From Argyresthia goedartella (Eukaryota > Arthropoda > Insecta > Lepidoptera > Argyresthiidae): a stretch of 64,000 nt of DNA. A program made the position numbers and the translations under genes. The stretch covers positions 16,530,329 to 16,594,328 of the forward strand of contig OX463836.1 in NCBI GenBank assembly GCA_949825045.1. The letters are read 5' to 3'. The notes under the pieces are model-generated. The model saw nothing but the letters and a program-made list of their open reading frames with translations. It did no database searches and had not been told where the DNA came from. This document shows, piece after piece, positions 32,969-41,336 of this stretch. Positions within the stretch are counted from its first letter, which is position 1. Every line of letters starts with the position of its first letter.

Positions 32969-33060
32969 AAGGATTATATATTACTGTCATTAGAAAAAAA
33001 ATACCACTATAGTGCAAGCTATAAGAACGAACAGAAGTGTACAATTATTAGTACTTTAAA

Positions 33061-33882
33061 ATGGATGTAGATATAAAAAAACAAATAATAAAATCAGTAA
33101 GGAATATTAAAAATAAATTAAAAATACTGAAAGAGGAAGAAGATATTTCAGAACGTAAACAACGTAAGATATTAAAACCCATTACTGATCCGTTAGAGTC
33201 GATAGTCTCGATACATAAAAACGAAGAGAATAAAAACAATCAAATGGAAGCTTCCAATGAGAATAATGATGATTACTTTAGCTCATGTACAAGTGACACT
33301 AGTATGCATACTGAAGATGAATTAGATGATAGTATTTTCCATGATGAAAGGAATAAAAACATTACTTATGGTATAAGAAACGAAGGAGGCAAAGTACTAA
33401 TAGGAAACGTTCCCATCGTAATAAAGAAAACTGAAGATAGTTCAGTGTTTAGTATTAAAGATAAAAGCTATGTCATTACTCCAGGTCTATCAGAGTTGTT
33501 GTTTGAAAATAAACCTAAGATAGATTTGATCACAGAACAAGATAGGTTACTATATAAAGATATTTTAATTGCTACTAATGCACATAGAAGAGGATTTATT
33601 CCATCAGGACAAATACAAGGTAATTCAGGAATAAAATATTCAAAAATAATTAAGCCTTTATTTCTTGAAACTGAAACAAAAAAAGTACAACAAGGTGGTA
33701 GTTTACCAATATTAAAAAAATATAAATCAAATACTGATTTAGTATACTGGGACAATCCTAATGAACTTATTGATAGGTTAAAACTTTTAGTTGCCTCAAA
33801 GAGTGCAGGAAATACCAATCATGATAATGAAATAATTTCTATAATAGAGGAATTAAAAGAAGCAGGTATTATTAGAGAATAA
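33061..33882 (+). CDS. conserved Polinton protein with YWDNPNEL tail (DUF8207-like)
   Basis: 273 residues. Amino third is a charged coiled coil (IKKQIIKSVRNIKNKLKILK) and an acidic serine stretch. The carboxyl half has IGNVPIVIKK, VITPGLSELLF, QGNSGIKYSKIIKPLF, LVYWDNPNELIDRLKLLV and NEIISIIEELKEAGII, a block that recurs in Polintons and that I recall as DUF8207. Function unproven; position before the integrase suggests a structural or scaffolding role. Intact. Confidence 0.8.
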   Translation: MDVDIKKQIIKSVRNIKNKLKILKEEEDISERKQRKILKPITDPLESIVSIHKNEENKNNQMEASNENNDDYFSSCTSDTSMHTEDELDDSIFHDERNKNITYGIRNEGGKVLIGNVPIVIKKTEDSSVFSIKDKSYVITPGLSELLFENKPKIDLITEQDRLLYKDILIATNAHRRGFIPSGQIQGNSGIKYSKIIKPLFLETETKKVQQGGSLPILKKYKSNTDLVYWDNPNELIDRLKLLVASKSAGNTNHDNEIISIIEELKEAGIIRE

Positions 33883-33932
33883 ATAGAGCGTAAACTTTTT
33901 CATTAAACTAGTTTATTACTGACGGGCTAGCG

Positions 33933-34223
33933 ATGAACATCGATAAGTTTGGACATCATGTATTTAAACGACTGAAAATGGATAGTCACTCAGATTATCT
34001 GATTTGTAGTATGACTGATGGATCTTTAAATAAGCTCCTTAAAAATATTGTAAATCCAGTAGATGCTGGAGATTGTGTGAACAAACAATATGTTGATAAG
34101 AATATAGAGAGCTTAGAAATTAAACTCAAATCAATAAACCAAAATCTGGCACAAATTGGATCAGAAATCAACAGTATCAAACAAAGTATAGAGTCAGTGA
34201 AACAGAAAATTAAAAAAAAATGA
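33933..34223 (+). CDS. small coiled-coil protein, fibre-like
   Basis: 96 residues. The middle carries NPVDAGDCVNKQYVDK, a pattern common near trimeric stalks of viral fibre proteins, followed by heptad repeats (IESLEIKLKSINQNLAQIGS). It may form a capsid spike (inference). Its TGA overlaps the integrase ATG as ATGA at 34220-34223. Confidence 0.65.
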   Translation: MNIDKFGHHVFKRLKMDSHSDYLICSMTDGSLNKLLKNIVNPVDAGDCVNKQYVDKNIESLEIKLKSINQNLAQIGSEINSIKQSIESVKQKIKKK

Positions 34224-35158
34224 GTAAAGAAATTGTAGTGAAAGAAATACATAAGCAAGCAAGAAAAAATTTTCCAAGAAGACATGTTGTGATGAAAGAC
34301 ATTGATGATTTATGGCAAGCTGATCTAATCGACATGCAATCTATTTCTAGAGAAAATTCTAATTTCAAATACATATTGACTGTTATTGATGTCTTTTCAA
34401 AGTATGCTTGGGTATATCCTTTAAAACAAAAGAATATGGAACAAACATTTAAAGCATTCCAACATTTATTTAGTAAAAATCGTATTCCTAAAAATTTGCA
34501 AACTGATTTAGGAACTGAATTTTACAACAAGAAACTTAAAACATTGTTCAATCATTATAATATAAATCATTACTCAACATATTCTACTAAGAAAGCTTCT
34601 GTAGTAGAAAGATTTATTAGAACCTTTAAAGGTATTATGTATAGATATTTTAGTTTAAAAGGAAACTATGTTTGGTTTAGTCATGATATTCTTTCAAAAT
34701 TAATAGAAATGTATAATGGCAGAATGCATAGAACAATAGGTTTGAAACCCAATCAAGTAAATGCAAGTCATAAAGAACAGATATTGCAAAAATATAAAAA
34801 TAATATACGTTTAGATAAAAGGTTCATACAAAATAAAACTATACTTAAGTTTGGAGATTATGTGCGTATAAGTAAGTATAAAGGAACTTTTGAAAAAGGG
34901 TATACACCAAATTGGTCGACAGAAATATTTAAAATTATAAAAATCCAGAACACAGACCCTGTCACTTATCTCCTAGAAGATGCTAAAAAAAATCCTATAT
35001 TAGGATCGTTCTATATTCAAGAATTACAAAAAACTAGACATCCTGATATTTATCTTGTTGAAAAAGTCATAAAAAAGAATGGAAATAAGCTATTCGTAAA
35101 ATGGTTAGGTTTGCCTTCTAATGAAAACTGTTGGATAGATAAATCAAAAGTTTTATAA
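34220..35158 (+). CDS. Polinton retrovirus-like integrase with chromodomain
   Basis: 312 residues. Inserts the element and makes the 6-bp duplication seen at its ends. DDE core: LWQADLIDMQS (Asp35), LQTDLGTEFY (Asp96), KKASVVERFIRTFKG (Glu130; spacing 33). An SH3-like region follows (FKFGDYVRISKYKGTFEKGY-type). The carboxyl chromodomain reads YLVEKVIKKNGNKLFVKWLG with NCWIDKSKVL and probably steers integration to histone marks. The usual zinc finger is short or absent. Start overlaps the previous stop. Intact. Confidence 0.93.
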   Translation: MSKEIVVKEIHKQARKNFPRRHVVMKDIDDLWQADLIDMQSISRENSNFKYILTVIDVFSKYAWVYPLKQKNMEQTFKAFQHLFSKNRIPKNLQTDLGTEFYNKKLKTLFNHYNINHYSTYSTKKASVVERFIRTFKGIMYRYFSLKGNYVWFSHDILSKLIEMYNGRMHRTIGLKPNQVNASHKEQILQKYKNNIRLDKRFIQNKTILKFGDYVRISKYKGTFEKGYTPNWSTEIFKIIKIQNTDPVTYLLEDAKKNPILGSFYIQELQKTRHPDIYLVEKVIKKNGNKLFVKWLGLPSNENCWIDKSKVL

Positions 35159-35263
35159 GCAAAATATACAAGTTACATTCTCATTCTGATAATACCTCTT
35201 CGAAAAGAAACATCTTTTCATACAATTTTTATAAATAGTATTTTACAATTCGTTTAGATTACA

Positions 35264-35749
35264 ATGGTGATGCAAAAATCAAAAACAAATCAAAAAAAAT
35301 GTATTAATAAAAATGACAAAAATAATATCAAAAAAGGCACTGGAATGAAAAAAACTTTTAAAAATATAGTTTCAATTACAAAAAAGCATATAAAAAAATT
35401 TAAACCTCAATGCAAAAAGGCAGCTATCGAACTCGCCATGGCTGTTGTTAAAGAATTGGGTTCAGATTCAGATGAGTCTGTGATTACCCCGCGTGTGATA
35501 CCTATCCCAAAAGTTGGAGGATTCTTGCCATTGATACCGATATTTGCTGGACTGTCTGCTGCTGGTGGTTTGGCTGGAGGGGCAGCTGGCATTGCTAAAG
35601 CAGTTAATGCTATTAAATGCGCTAAGGAACGCTTGAAAGAATTAAAACGACATAACAAGAAAATGGAAACACTGTGTATAGGAAAAGGATTATGTCTCAA
35701 AGAGCGTGGTGATGGTTTGGGAATTTATGTAAATAATAAAAAAAACTAA
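35264..35749 (+). CDS. hydrophobic minor capsid-like protein (pVI/pX-like)
   Basis: 161 residues. Lysine-rich amino end (QKSKTNQKKCINKNDKNN), a hydrophobic glycine/alanine segment IPIPKVGGFLPLIPIFAGLS and AAGGLAGGAAGIAKAVN, then a charged helix (CAKERLKELKRHNKKMETL) and GKGLCLKERGDGLGIYV. The same segment order recurs in Polintons as a putative membrane-active minor virion protein. The gene ends NNKKN with the codons AAA AAA AAC TAA: a -1 slippery heptamer directly before the stop (35740-35746). Confidence 0.75.
   Translation: MVMQKSKTNQKKCINKNDKNNIKKGTGMKKTFKNIVSITKKHIKKFKPQCKKAAIELAMAVVKELGSDSDESVITPRVIPIPKVGGFLPLIPIFAGLSAAGGLAGGAAGIAKAVNAIKCAKERLKELKRHNKKMETLCIGKGLCLKERGDGLGIYVNNKKN
35740..35746 (+). 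promoter_or_regulatory. candidate -1 ribosomal frameshift heptamer A AAA AAC
   Basis: The heptamer fits X XXY YYZ in the zero frame, and TAA follows at once. In the -1 frame reading is open from 35746 to the protease stop at 36117. That frame has a stop at 35737-35739, just upstream of the heptamer, and no ATG before 35833. I see no strong stem-loop within 10 bases downstream (only a weak AGCGCT palindrome at 35769-35774). Confidence 0.5.
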
Positions 35750-36117
35750 ATCATAGGCTACCCAAGAGAGCGCTTACTAATATAGATTTACTTAAATATG
35801 GTCAAAACATTCCATTTTTCAGAGGAGTGTTTATGAGGGATGATTTACCTCAGCATCCATTAAAAAAGGAATGTGCTATTATGAATCTTGACAATTCTGA
35901 GAATGCTGGAACTCATTGGGTAGCCTATGCAAAATTAGATAATTATGTAGAGTATTATGATAGTTATGGTAATTTAAAGCCACCAGAAGAATTAATCAAA
36001 TACATAGGACCAAATATATTTTATAATTATGATAACGATCAGAAACGTAACACATACAAATGTGGTCATTTATGTTTAAAGTTTTTAAATGCCTTTTGGG
36101 ATCTAAATAAATACTGA
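35746..36117 (+). CDS. adenovirus-like cysteine protease (adenain family)
   Basis: Matures virion proteins. Catalytic residues visible: His in AGTHWVAYAKL, an acidic YYDSYGN segment, Cys in YKCGHLCLKFLN. The conserved amino part (KRALTNIDLLKYG, then IPFFRGVFMRDDLP) lies upstream of the first ATG (35833), in an open frame with no start codon. So a full protease of about 123 residues needs either a -1 shift from the preceding gene at 35740 or a start lost by mutation. From 35833 alone the product would have 94 residues and lack the conserved FRGVF segment. Confidence 0.85.
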   Translation, partial: LNHRLPKRALTNIDLLKYGQNIPFFRGVFMRDDLPQHPLKKECAIMNLDNSENAGTHWVAYAKLDNYVEYYDSYGNLKPPEELIKYIGPNIFYNYDNDQKRNTYKCGHLCLKFLNAFWDLNKY

Positions 36118-36146
36118 GTACTTTACGTTTGAGTTCAGTTGTTGCA

Positions 36147-36833
36147 ATGTCTGTGACTCTAACAATCGTTGGTAATAAATCTATTCTCCAATCTGAATTT
36201 ACATCTCCTTTGAGTTTAGATGGTAATTATGAGTGTGGTTTATTATTTTTTTCCACATTCAATTCAATTCCTAACATACATGAAAGCAATAACGTATTTG
36301 CATATGGGAATAATGATGTGATAAAAATTCCAAATGGCATTTATGATTTATCTGCTTTAAATGAATATATAAAATCGAAAATGGAGAATTGTAACATTAT
36401 GATTCATCCAAATAACAATACTTTAAAATGTTCTTTATTTTGCACTAAACCAATTGATTTTCGCGTGAAAAATAGTATCGGTGCAATGCTTGGATTCTCG
36501 AGTACGATTTTGGAAGCGAATAAATGGCATGATTCAACTCATCCAGTGAACATTATACCAGCGTCTGTGATACGAGTCGAATGTGATCTAATACAGGGCT
36601 CTTTTACAAATGGTTCACCTACACATATAATACATGAATTTGTGCTTAATATTCCATCAGGATATCAAGTTATTGAAGTACCAAAAAACGTTATTTATTT
36701 CCCAATAAAAAATAAATACATTTCATCAGTAACATTAAAAATTTTGGATTTAGAGGGAAACCTAATTAATTTTAACAACGAAAAAATTCAACTGCGTCTT
36801 CATCTAAGGAAAAGAAATGATAGTCTTCAATGA
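36147..36833 (+). CDS. Polinton minor capsid (penton) protein
   Basis: 228 residues from ATG 36147. Single-jelly-roll-type vertex protein. Family pattern: LDGNYECGLLFFSTFNSIPN, IKIPNGIYDLSALNEYIKSK, PNNNTLKCSL, NSIGAMLGFSS, HPVNIIPASVIRVECDLI, HIIHEFVLNIPSGYQVIEVP and LRLHLRKRN. Intact. Its last 17 nt overlap the start of the 53-residue gene at 36817. Confidence 0.85.
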   Translation: MSVTLTIVGNKSILQSEFTSPLSLDGNYECGLLFFSTFNSIPNIHESNNVFAYGNNDVIKIPNGIYDLSALNEYIKSKMENCNIMIHPNNNTLKCSLFCTKPIDFRVKNSIGAMLGFSSTILEANKWHDSTHPVNIIPASVIRVECDLIQGSFTNGSPTHIIHEFVLNIPSGYQVIEVPKNVIYFPIKNKYISSVTLKILDLEGNLINFNNEKIQLRLHLRKRNDSLQ

Positions 36834-36978
36834 TAATCATGATGTCTATAAAATAAACAAAAATAATAAATCTAAAGCCATTATCAAGAGCAACGTGAAA
36901 CAAACCACACGTAAAAAGTTAAAAATAATTACAAAAAGTAATAAGGAATTTCTTCAAACTTTGGGGTTTAAAATATGA
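36817..36978 (+). CDS. 53-residue basic protein bridging the capsid genes
   Basis: Short open frame from ATG 36817 to TGA 36978. Lysine-rich with a KEFLQTLGFKI end. Small Polinton proteins ending in an F-L-x-x-L-G-x-K/F block sit at the same place in other elements (from memory, not checked). It overlaps the penton gene by 17 nt, and its stop overlaps the major capsid start as ATGA (36975-36978). Confidence 0.6.
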   Translation: MIVFNDNHDVYKINKNNKSKAIIKSNVKQTTRKKLKIITKSNKEFLQTLGFKI

Positions 36979-38186
36979 GTATTCTAAAAATATCAGATTA
37001 TCCGCAGTTCGATAATTCTATCGAAAGTTATGAAACGCATACCTACAATCCCTACAATAATAGCTTTAATGAAAATGATGAAATAAGAATACCAATTCAT
37101 CAGCAAGATATCTACTTACTACCATCATCAAGTGCGATATACATCGAGGGAAAATTTTGTGTGCAGGCTCGAGATCTGGCTGGAGTTATCAAAAAAAAAA
37201 AAGTTAATCTAACTAATAATGCAATTTCCTTTCTATTTCAAGACATTAGATATGAAATGAATGGTGTAGAAATAGATCGTGTACGAAATGTTGGAATAAC
37301 AACAACTATGAAATCTTTAGTATCTATGAGTAGTGGAGAAAATAAAGTAGCAGCTATATGGGGTTGGAACATAGACGGATTTCATGATCAAGATGGTAGT
37401 TTTTACGTCTTACTACCATTAAATAAATTATTAGGCTTTGCAGAAGATTATAGAAAAATAATAATAAATTGTAAACATGAACTAATTCTCAATAGAACTA
37501 GTACAAGTTTAAATAGTGTAGTTACTGACAAAGATGACTCTGTTACAGTAAGTTTACAAAAAGTGCAATGGCGTATGCCTCATATCAAGGTATCTGACCA
37601 GCAAAAGCTTACTTTAATAAAACACTTAGAGAAAGACAAACCTATACAAATCGCATACAGAAATTGGGATCTATATGAATATCCATTATTACCTAAATCT
37701 ACCAAGCATACATGGTCTGTTAAAACAACTTCACAATTAGAGAAACCACGTTATGTTATATTTGGATTACAAACAAATAGAAAAAATAATAATGTTAAAG
37801 ACAGTGCCATTTTCGATCATTGTAATTTGAAAAATGTTACTTTATTCTTAAATTCTTACTATTATCCATACGATGCTCTTAATTTGAAATTTGATGAAAA
37901 CAAGTACAATATATTATACGATATGTATGCTAGATTTCGTCAGTCGTTCTATAATCTTCCTGTAGACCCGTTGATTGATCACCTAACATTTAAAACTAAA
38001 GCTCCGTTGTATGTAATTGATTGTTCACGGCAAAACGAAAATTTAAAAACAGGACCTGTTGATGTACGTTTAGAAATTGAATGTGAAAAGGATATTCCGG
38101 ATAACACAAGCGCATATTGCTTAATAATAAACGATCATCTGGTAGAGTACAGACCTTTAAGTAATATAGTACGAAAAATATCATGA
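36975..38186 (+). CDS. Polinton double-jelly-roll major capsid protein
   Basis: 403 residues. Forms the capsid shell in this group. Family blocks: DYPQFDNSIESYETHTYNPY, FNENDEIRIPIHQQDIY, AISFLFQDIRYEMNGVEIDR, VRNVGITTTMKSLVS, WNIDGFHDQDGSFYVLLPL, CKHELILNR, VQWRMPHIKVSD, ITLFLNSYYYPY-like (VTLFLNSYYYPYDALNL) and DVRLEIECEKDIP. Intact, tightly packed between overlapping neighbours (ATGA at 36975 and at 38183). Confidence 0.88.
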   Translation: MSILKISDYPQFDNSIESYETHTYNPYNNSFNENDEIRIPIHQQDIYLLPSSSAIYIEGKFCVQARDLAGVIKKKKVNLTNNAISFLFQDIRYEMNGVEIDRVRNVGITTTMKSLVSMSSGENKVAAIWGWNIDGFHDQDGSFYVLLPLNKLLGFAEDYRKIIINCKHELILNRTSTSLNSVVTDKDDSVTVSLQKVQWRMPHIKVSDQQKLTLIKHLEKDKPIQIAYRNWDLYEYPLLPKSTKHTWSVKTTSQLEKPRYVIFGLQTNRKNNNVKDSAIFDHCNLKNVTLFLNSYYYPYDALNLKFDENKYNILYDMYARFRQSFYNLPVDPLIDHLTFKTKAPLYVIDCSRQNENLKTGPVDVRLEIECEKDIPDNTSAYCLIINDHLVEYRPLSNIVRKIS

Positions 38187-38665
38187 AATCATCAGCTATT
38201 GTAGATGTACAAGGATTCAGAAGAGAAAATAATGAATTTATTATTAAAGAAATTGCTATCATTTGTGGTGATCAAGTTCAAGTTTTATTAATTCTTCCAC
38301 CTTTTTCATTTCACCACCTTACATACACAGAAAAGATGCAAATCAGATGGATAGAACGAAATAGAAAAATTTTCTGGAATGATGGCTTCATTACCTATGA
38401 CAATTTTTTAATGAACACGCAGCCATTCTTGGTTGACAAAACAATTTATTGTAAAGGGGTAGAAAAAGCGACTTGGATTAAGAATATATTTAATCATGAT
38501 GATGTTATAAATTTAGAATACGTTAAATGTCCTAGTTTGTTAAGTTTGCATAAAGAATATAGATTTTGTAATGATATTTTAAATTGTATGTATCATCCTT
38601 CATTTTGTGCACTAAAAAATGTTACATGTTTAAAAAAATGGTGTACTTTTTTAAAAATAATATAA
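38183..38665 (+). CDS. conserved Polinton protein downstream of the major capsid gene; function unknown
   Basis: 160 residues. Starts in the ATGA overlap with the capsid stop (38183-38186). Seen: FIIKEIAIICG, LLILPPFSFHHLTY, QIRWIERNRKIFW, TIYCKGVEKATWIKNIF, NLEYVKCPSLLSL and a cysteine/histidine-rich tail (CMYHPSFCALKNVTCLKKW). The arrangement (KE start, W in the middle, CKG..K..W, CPSL) recurs in Polintons, and I recall it as nuclease-like without firm evidence. Intact. Confidence 0.65.
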   Translation: MKSSAIVDVQGFRRENNEFIIKEIAIICGDQVQVLLILPPFSFHHLTYTEKMQIRWIERNRKIFWNDGFITYDNFLMNTQPFLVDKTIYCKGVEKATWIKNIFNHDDVINLEYVKCPSLLSLHKEYRFCNDILNCMYHPSFCALKNVTCLKKWCTFLKII

Positions 38666-38779
38666 ACCATCGTTGAAATATCTTTTTTTTATTTTTCAAA
38701 TACCTTATTTCCTTTTGTAATTTATAAGAAATATATACGCATAGCGTAGGCGGCGTACCCGTCCTATCAGATAAAAAAA

Positions 38780-38992
38780 AACAGTAAGATTCTGTAGCTC
38801 AGATCGTCATCAGTCAACATAAGCAATTGAAAAGAGCTGCAGTACGAATCAGACACACTTCAGAATAAACAGGTTGCCGTTTAAAACCTGCAGGGTAGGA
38901 TAACATTGTGGGGTTTTGCAGCACAAACCGAGCGGAGCGAGCGAAGCGAGCGGCGCGAATTTGTGATGCAGAACCCCCAATGTTACCCTACT
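38780..38992 (-). repeat. Polinton right terminal inverted repeat
   Basis: Inverted copy of 23663-23865, ending CCCTACT directly before the CACATA duplication. Outer ~145 bp identical by eye. Confidence 0.95.
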
Positions 38993-38998
38993 CACATA

Positions 38999-39641
38999 CA
39001 CAAATTTATGAATGCCTGAGTATGAAAGAAGCCGCACCAGTAAATGTGCGCTTTTACCCTACGTGGCGGCGGTACTTCAAAGGATTGTTTGTCGGAAACA
39101 CACTCCAATCAGTCAGGGTGCAAGTGTTGCCAACTCAGTGGATTTTCCAGTAGATATGGTGGTTTACACTTCCATTTTAGCGGTCAAAAAATGGTTTTAG
39201 TGGCTAGTGGATTTTCTATTGGATTTGGTTGATTCAGTTAGTTGTCGCTAGGCGACGTTGGCGTGAGTTACTGCGCATAATTACAGGTATTGAAAAGTTT
39301 TTACTGCGCATTCAAGGCCACCGCTCATAACTCATTGCGCGACGTATACCACATTCAACCAACTAGAATATTTTTCATAATTATTCTAGTTGGAAAGATC
39401 GCACTCATAAAAAGGTGCATAATTTTTTGTTGTGTTGGCAACACAACAAAACCATTCCCCGAAACAAGTTTTTCAATTATTCTATGATTTCGATTAGACT
39501 TTATTTGTATGACTACTAGGTCGAGTTTGATTGGGTTCGTTTGATCTTCGCCGCGTTCTGTTTGCGAACGCGGCGACGATCAAACTTACCTTACGCCATC
39601 TTCTGTCTGCATAGTGCCTATGATATGCGTGTATGTGACCG
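38999..39641. other. no gene seen
   Basis: Right flank of the Polinton. Short frames only. A dyad TTCGCCGCGTTC/GAACGCGGCGA lies at about 39548-39577. Confidence 0.35.
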
Positions 39642-40205
39642 CTTTTTAGGGTTCCGTAGAGAAACACAGCAACTGTATGCAGAAACTATTAGAACTTCAC
39701 AGTTGAAACTTGGTATGTAGATGTATTCTGTGAACCACTTTACGATTTTTTATACAAAAATTGAAAAATTAAAATAATTAAAATACATGAAACTGAAAAC
39801 ATATTTTTTTCATCAAACCTATATTGTGTGGGGTCTCTATAGACAGGTCTTTAAAAATGACGTAGAAGTTCCTGAAACCATTTTTCCTCAAAGTAATTCG
39901 CTGAAGAGACAGACCCTTCCAAAGTGGACAATTGTGTCCCCCCCCCTCCCCACCCCTTTAACTTTTAAAGTAAGAGAGTGAAAAATTTACAAAAAATATT
40001 CTTACAACGAAAATTGGTTTGAACAAAATAAAATAAGCACTTTTTAAGATATAAATGTATTAAAAACCGCAAAGATAACTTTGTCATTCATACAAACTCT
40101 ATGAAAATCAAAGTTACATTACAACACAAACATCCAGTCACATAATTACTTGCTACAACGGAACCCTTCAGGGGCGAGTCCGACTCGCACTTGGCCACTT
40201 TTTTA
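39642..40205 (-). repeat. dispersed noncoding repeat with GTGCGAGTCGGACTCG head
   Basis: Minus strand begins GGCCAAGTGCGAGTCGGACT and GAAGGGTTCCGTTG and ends GGAACCCTAAAAA. A second head of the same family, in plus orientation, is at 40637-40690 (CAAGTGCGAGTCGAACTCGC). Class not determined. Confidence 0.5.
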
Positions 40206-41336
40206 TTTAAGGTACAAATTGCATGCTTTTTCGTAATAATTAATTATAAGCTTTCAATATCGTTCATTTTGATACCTACTCCACTTGATAAGAGATTAGA
40301 AGTTTTTTTTTCTTTGTCACTCAATATAGCATAACAGAATCTGCTATATTGTTCTTATGATGACGTCATATTTATACCATCCTATGACACTTGGGAATAC
40401 TTGGGATAACTTCGATTCTAACGATACGTAAATACCTGGGTACGTCTAAATCGGTTTAGTAGTTTAGAAAAAATCGTGGATGTTAAAGAATCTCACTCAG
40501 ATTTATGTGTACTCATACTTTTACGACATACATGTACCTACCTACCCGTTTCTCATTATTACACACCCTTTACATACATGTACGTACCCCATTTCAGGGT
40601 ACGTACAAGTATGTACGTACCCTGAAAACATTATGGAAAACCAGTCAAGTGCGAGTCGAACTCGCGCGCGAAGGATTTCGTACCCCCGTACAATGGTAAG
40701 GATGGTGTGGAGTGAATAGTTTGTAATAACTGTGCCTTTACCACTTCAAAGGGGAAAAGCCATGACGCTATTTATTTATTTTTACCCGAATACAGCGAAG
40801 CCAAAAGAAGGGTTATGTGTTTGAGCGGTATGAATGAATGTTCATTTGTTCCACCAGAACATCTTAACTACTTATCAGAATTGGACAAATAAGTTATCAT
40901 TAGAAGCATATTTATTGTTCACAGGCTATGTGACTTCACACTTAAGTTAATATAGCGGCCTCTAGAAGGCATTATGTATTTTAGATAGCAAAATGTTTTT
41001 TCTAACAAAGTTATTAGTGCGGCTACTTTCATACTCCATGTACGTAACCAGATTCATTCATAAGTTTGTATGTGGTAAACAGATAGAAAAAAACCTTGGC
41101 AATTCCGGGTAATTTTTCCTGTAATCTTTGGCTTAAGTTATATATTCTGTACTTTTTTCATCATTTTAGAGTCTGTAGTTTCGGAGATAAGGGGAGGGGG
41201 GGAGGGGGGAAGGAAAGATAATTTTTGGCATTTTTTGATCATAACTTCTGAAGTTATCGAAACTTATGAATGAGAATGAGCCTTAAGCTTAAGGATATGC
41301 AACCGGGCACCCACAATAAGGAGTTTTGTACAGTTG
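40206..41336. other. noncoding; includes inverted copy of the 2461 repeat
   Basis: 40835-40985 is a reverse-complement relative of 2461-2580 (CACCAGAACATCTTAA, CTTATCAGAATT, GGCTATGTGACTTCACA). 40585-40622 holds a GGGTACGTAC/GTACGTACCC dyad. No gene seen. Confidence 0.5.

Larger units (their letters stand above)
23663..38992 (+). mobile_element. Maverick/Polinton, 15.3 kb, TSD CACATA
   Basis: Starts AGTAGGGTAACATTGG and ends CCAATGTTACCCTACT, i.e. the AG...CT termini expected of Polintons. It is flanked by perfect 6-bp duplications CACATA (23657-23662 and 38993-38998), the size made by its integrase. Terminal inverted repeats run 23663-23865 and 38780-38992; they are near-identical apart from a 10-bp indel. 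Gene content: polymerase B, ATPase, integrase, protease, penton, major capsid and several small genes. Core genes are open, so it is a largely intact virus-like element. Confidence 0.95.

Noticed and set aside
35740..35833. Intron joining the capsid-like gene to the protease
   Set aside because: No GT-AG pair fits this short interval while keeping the conserved protease amino segment.
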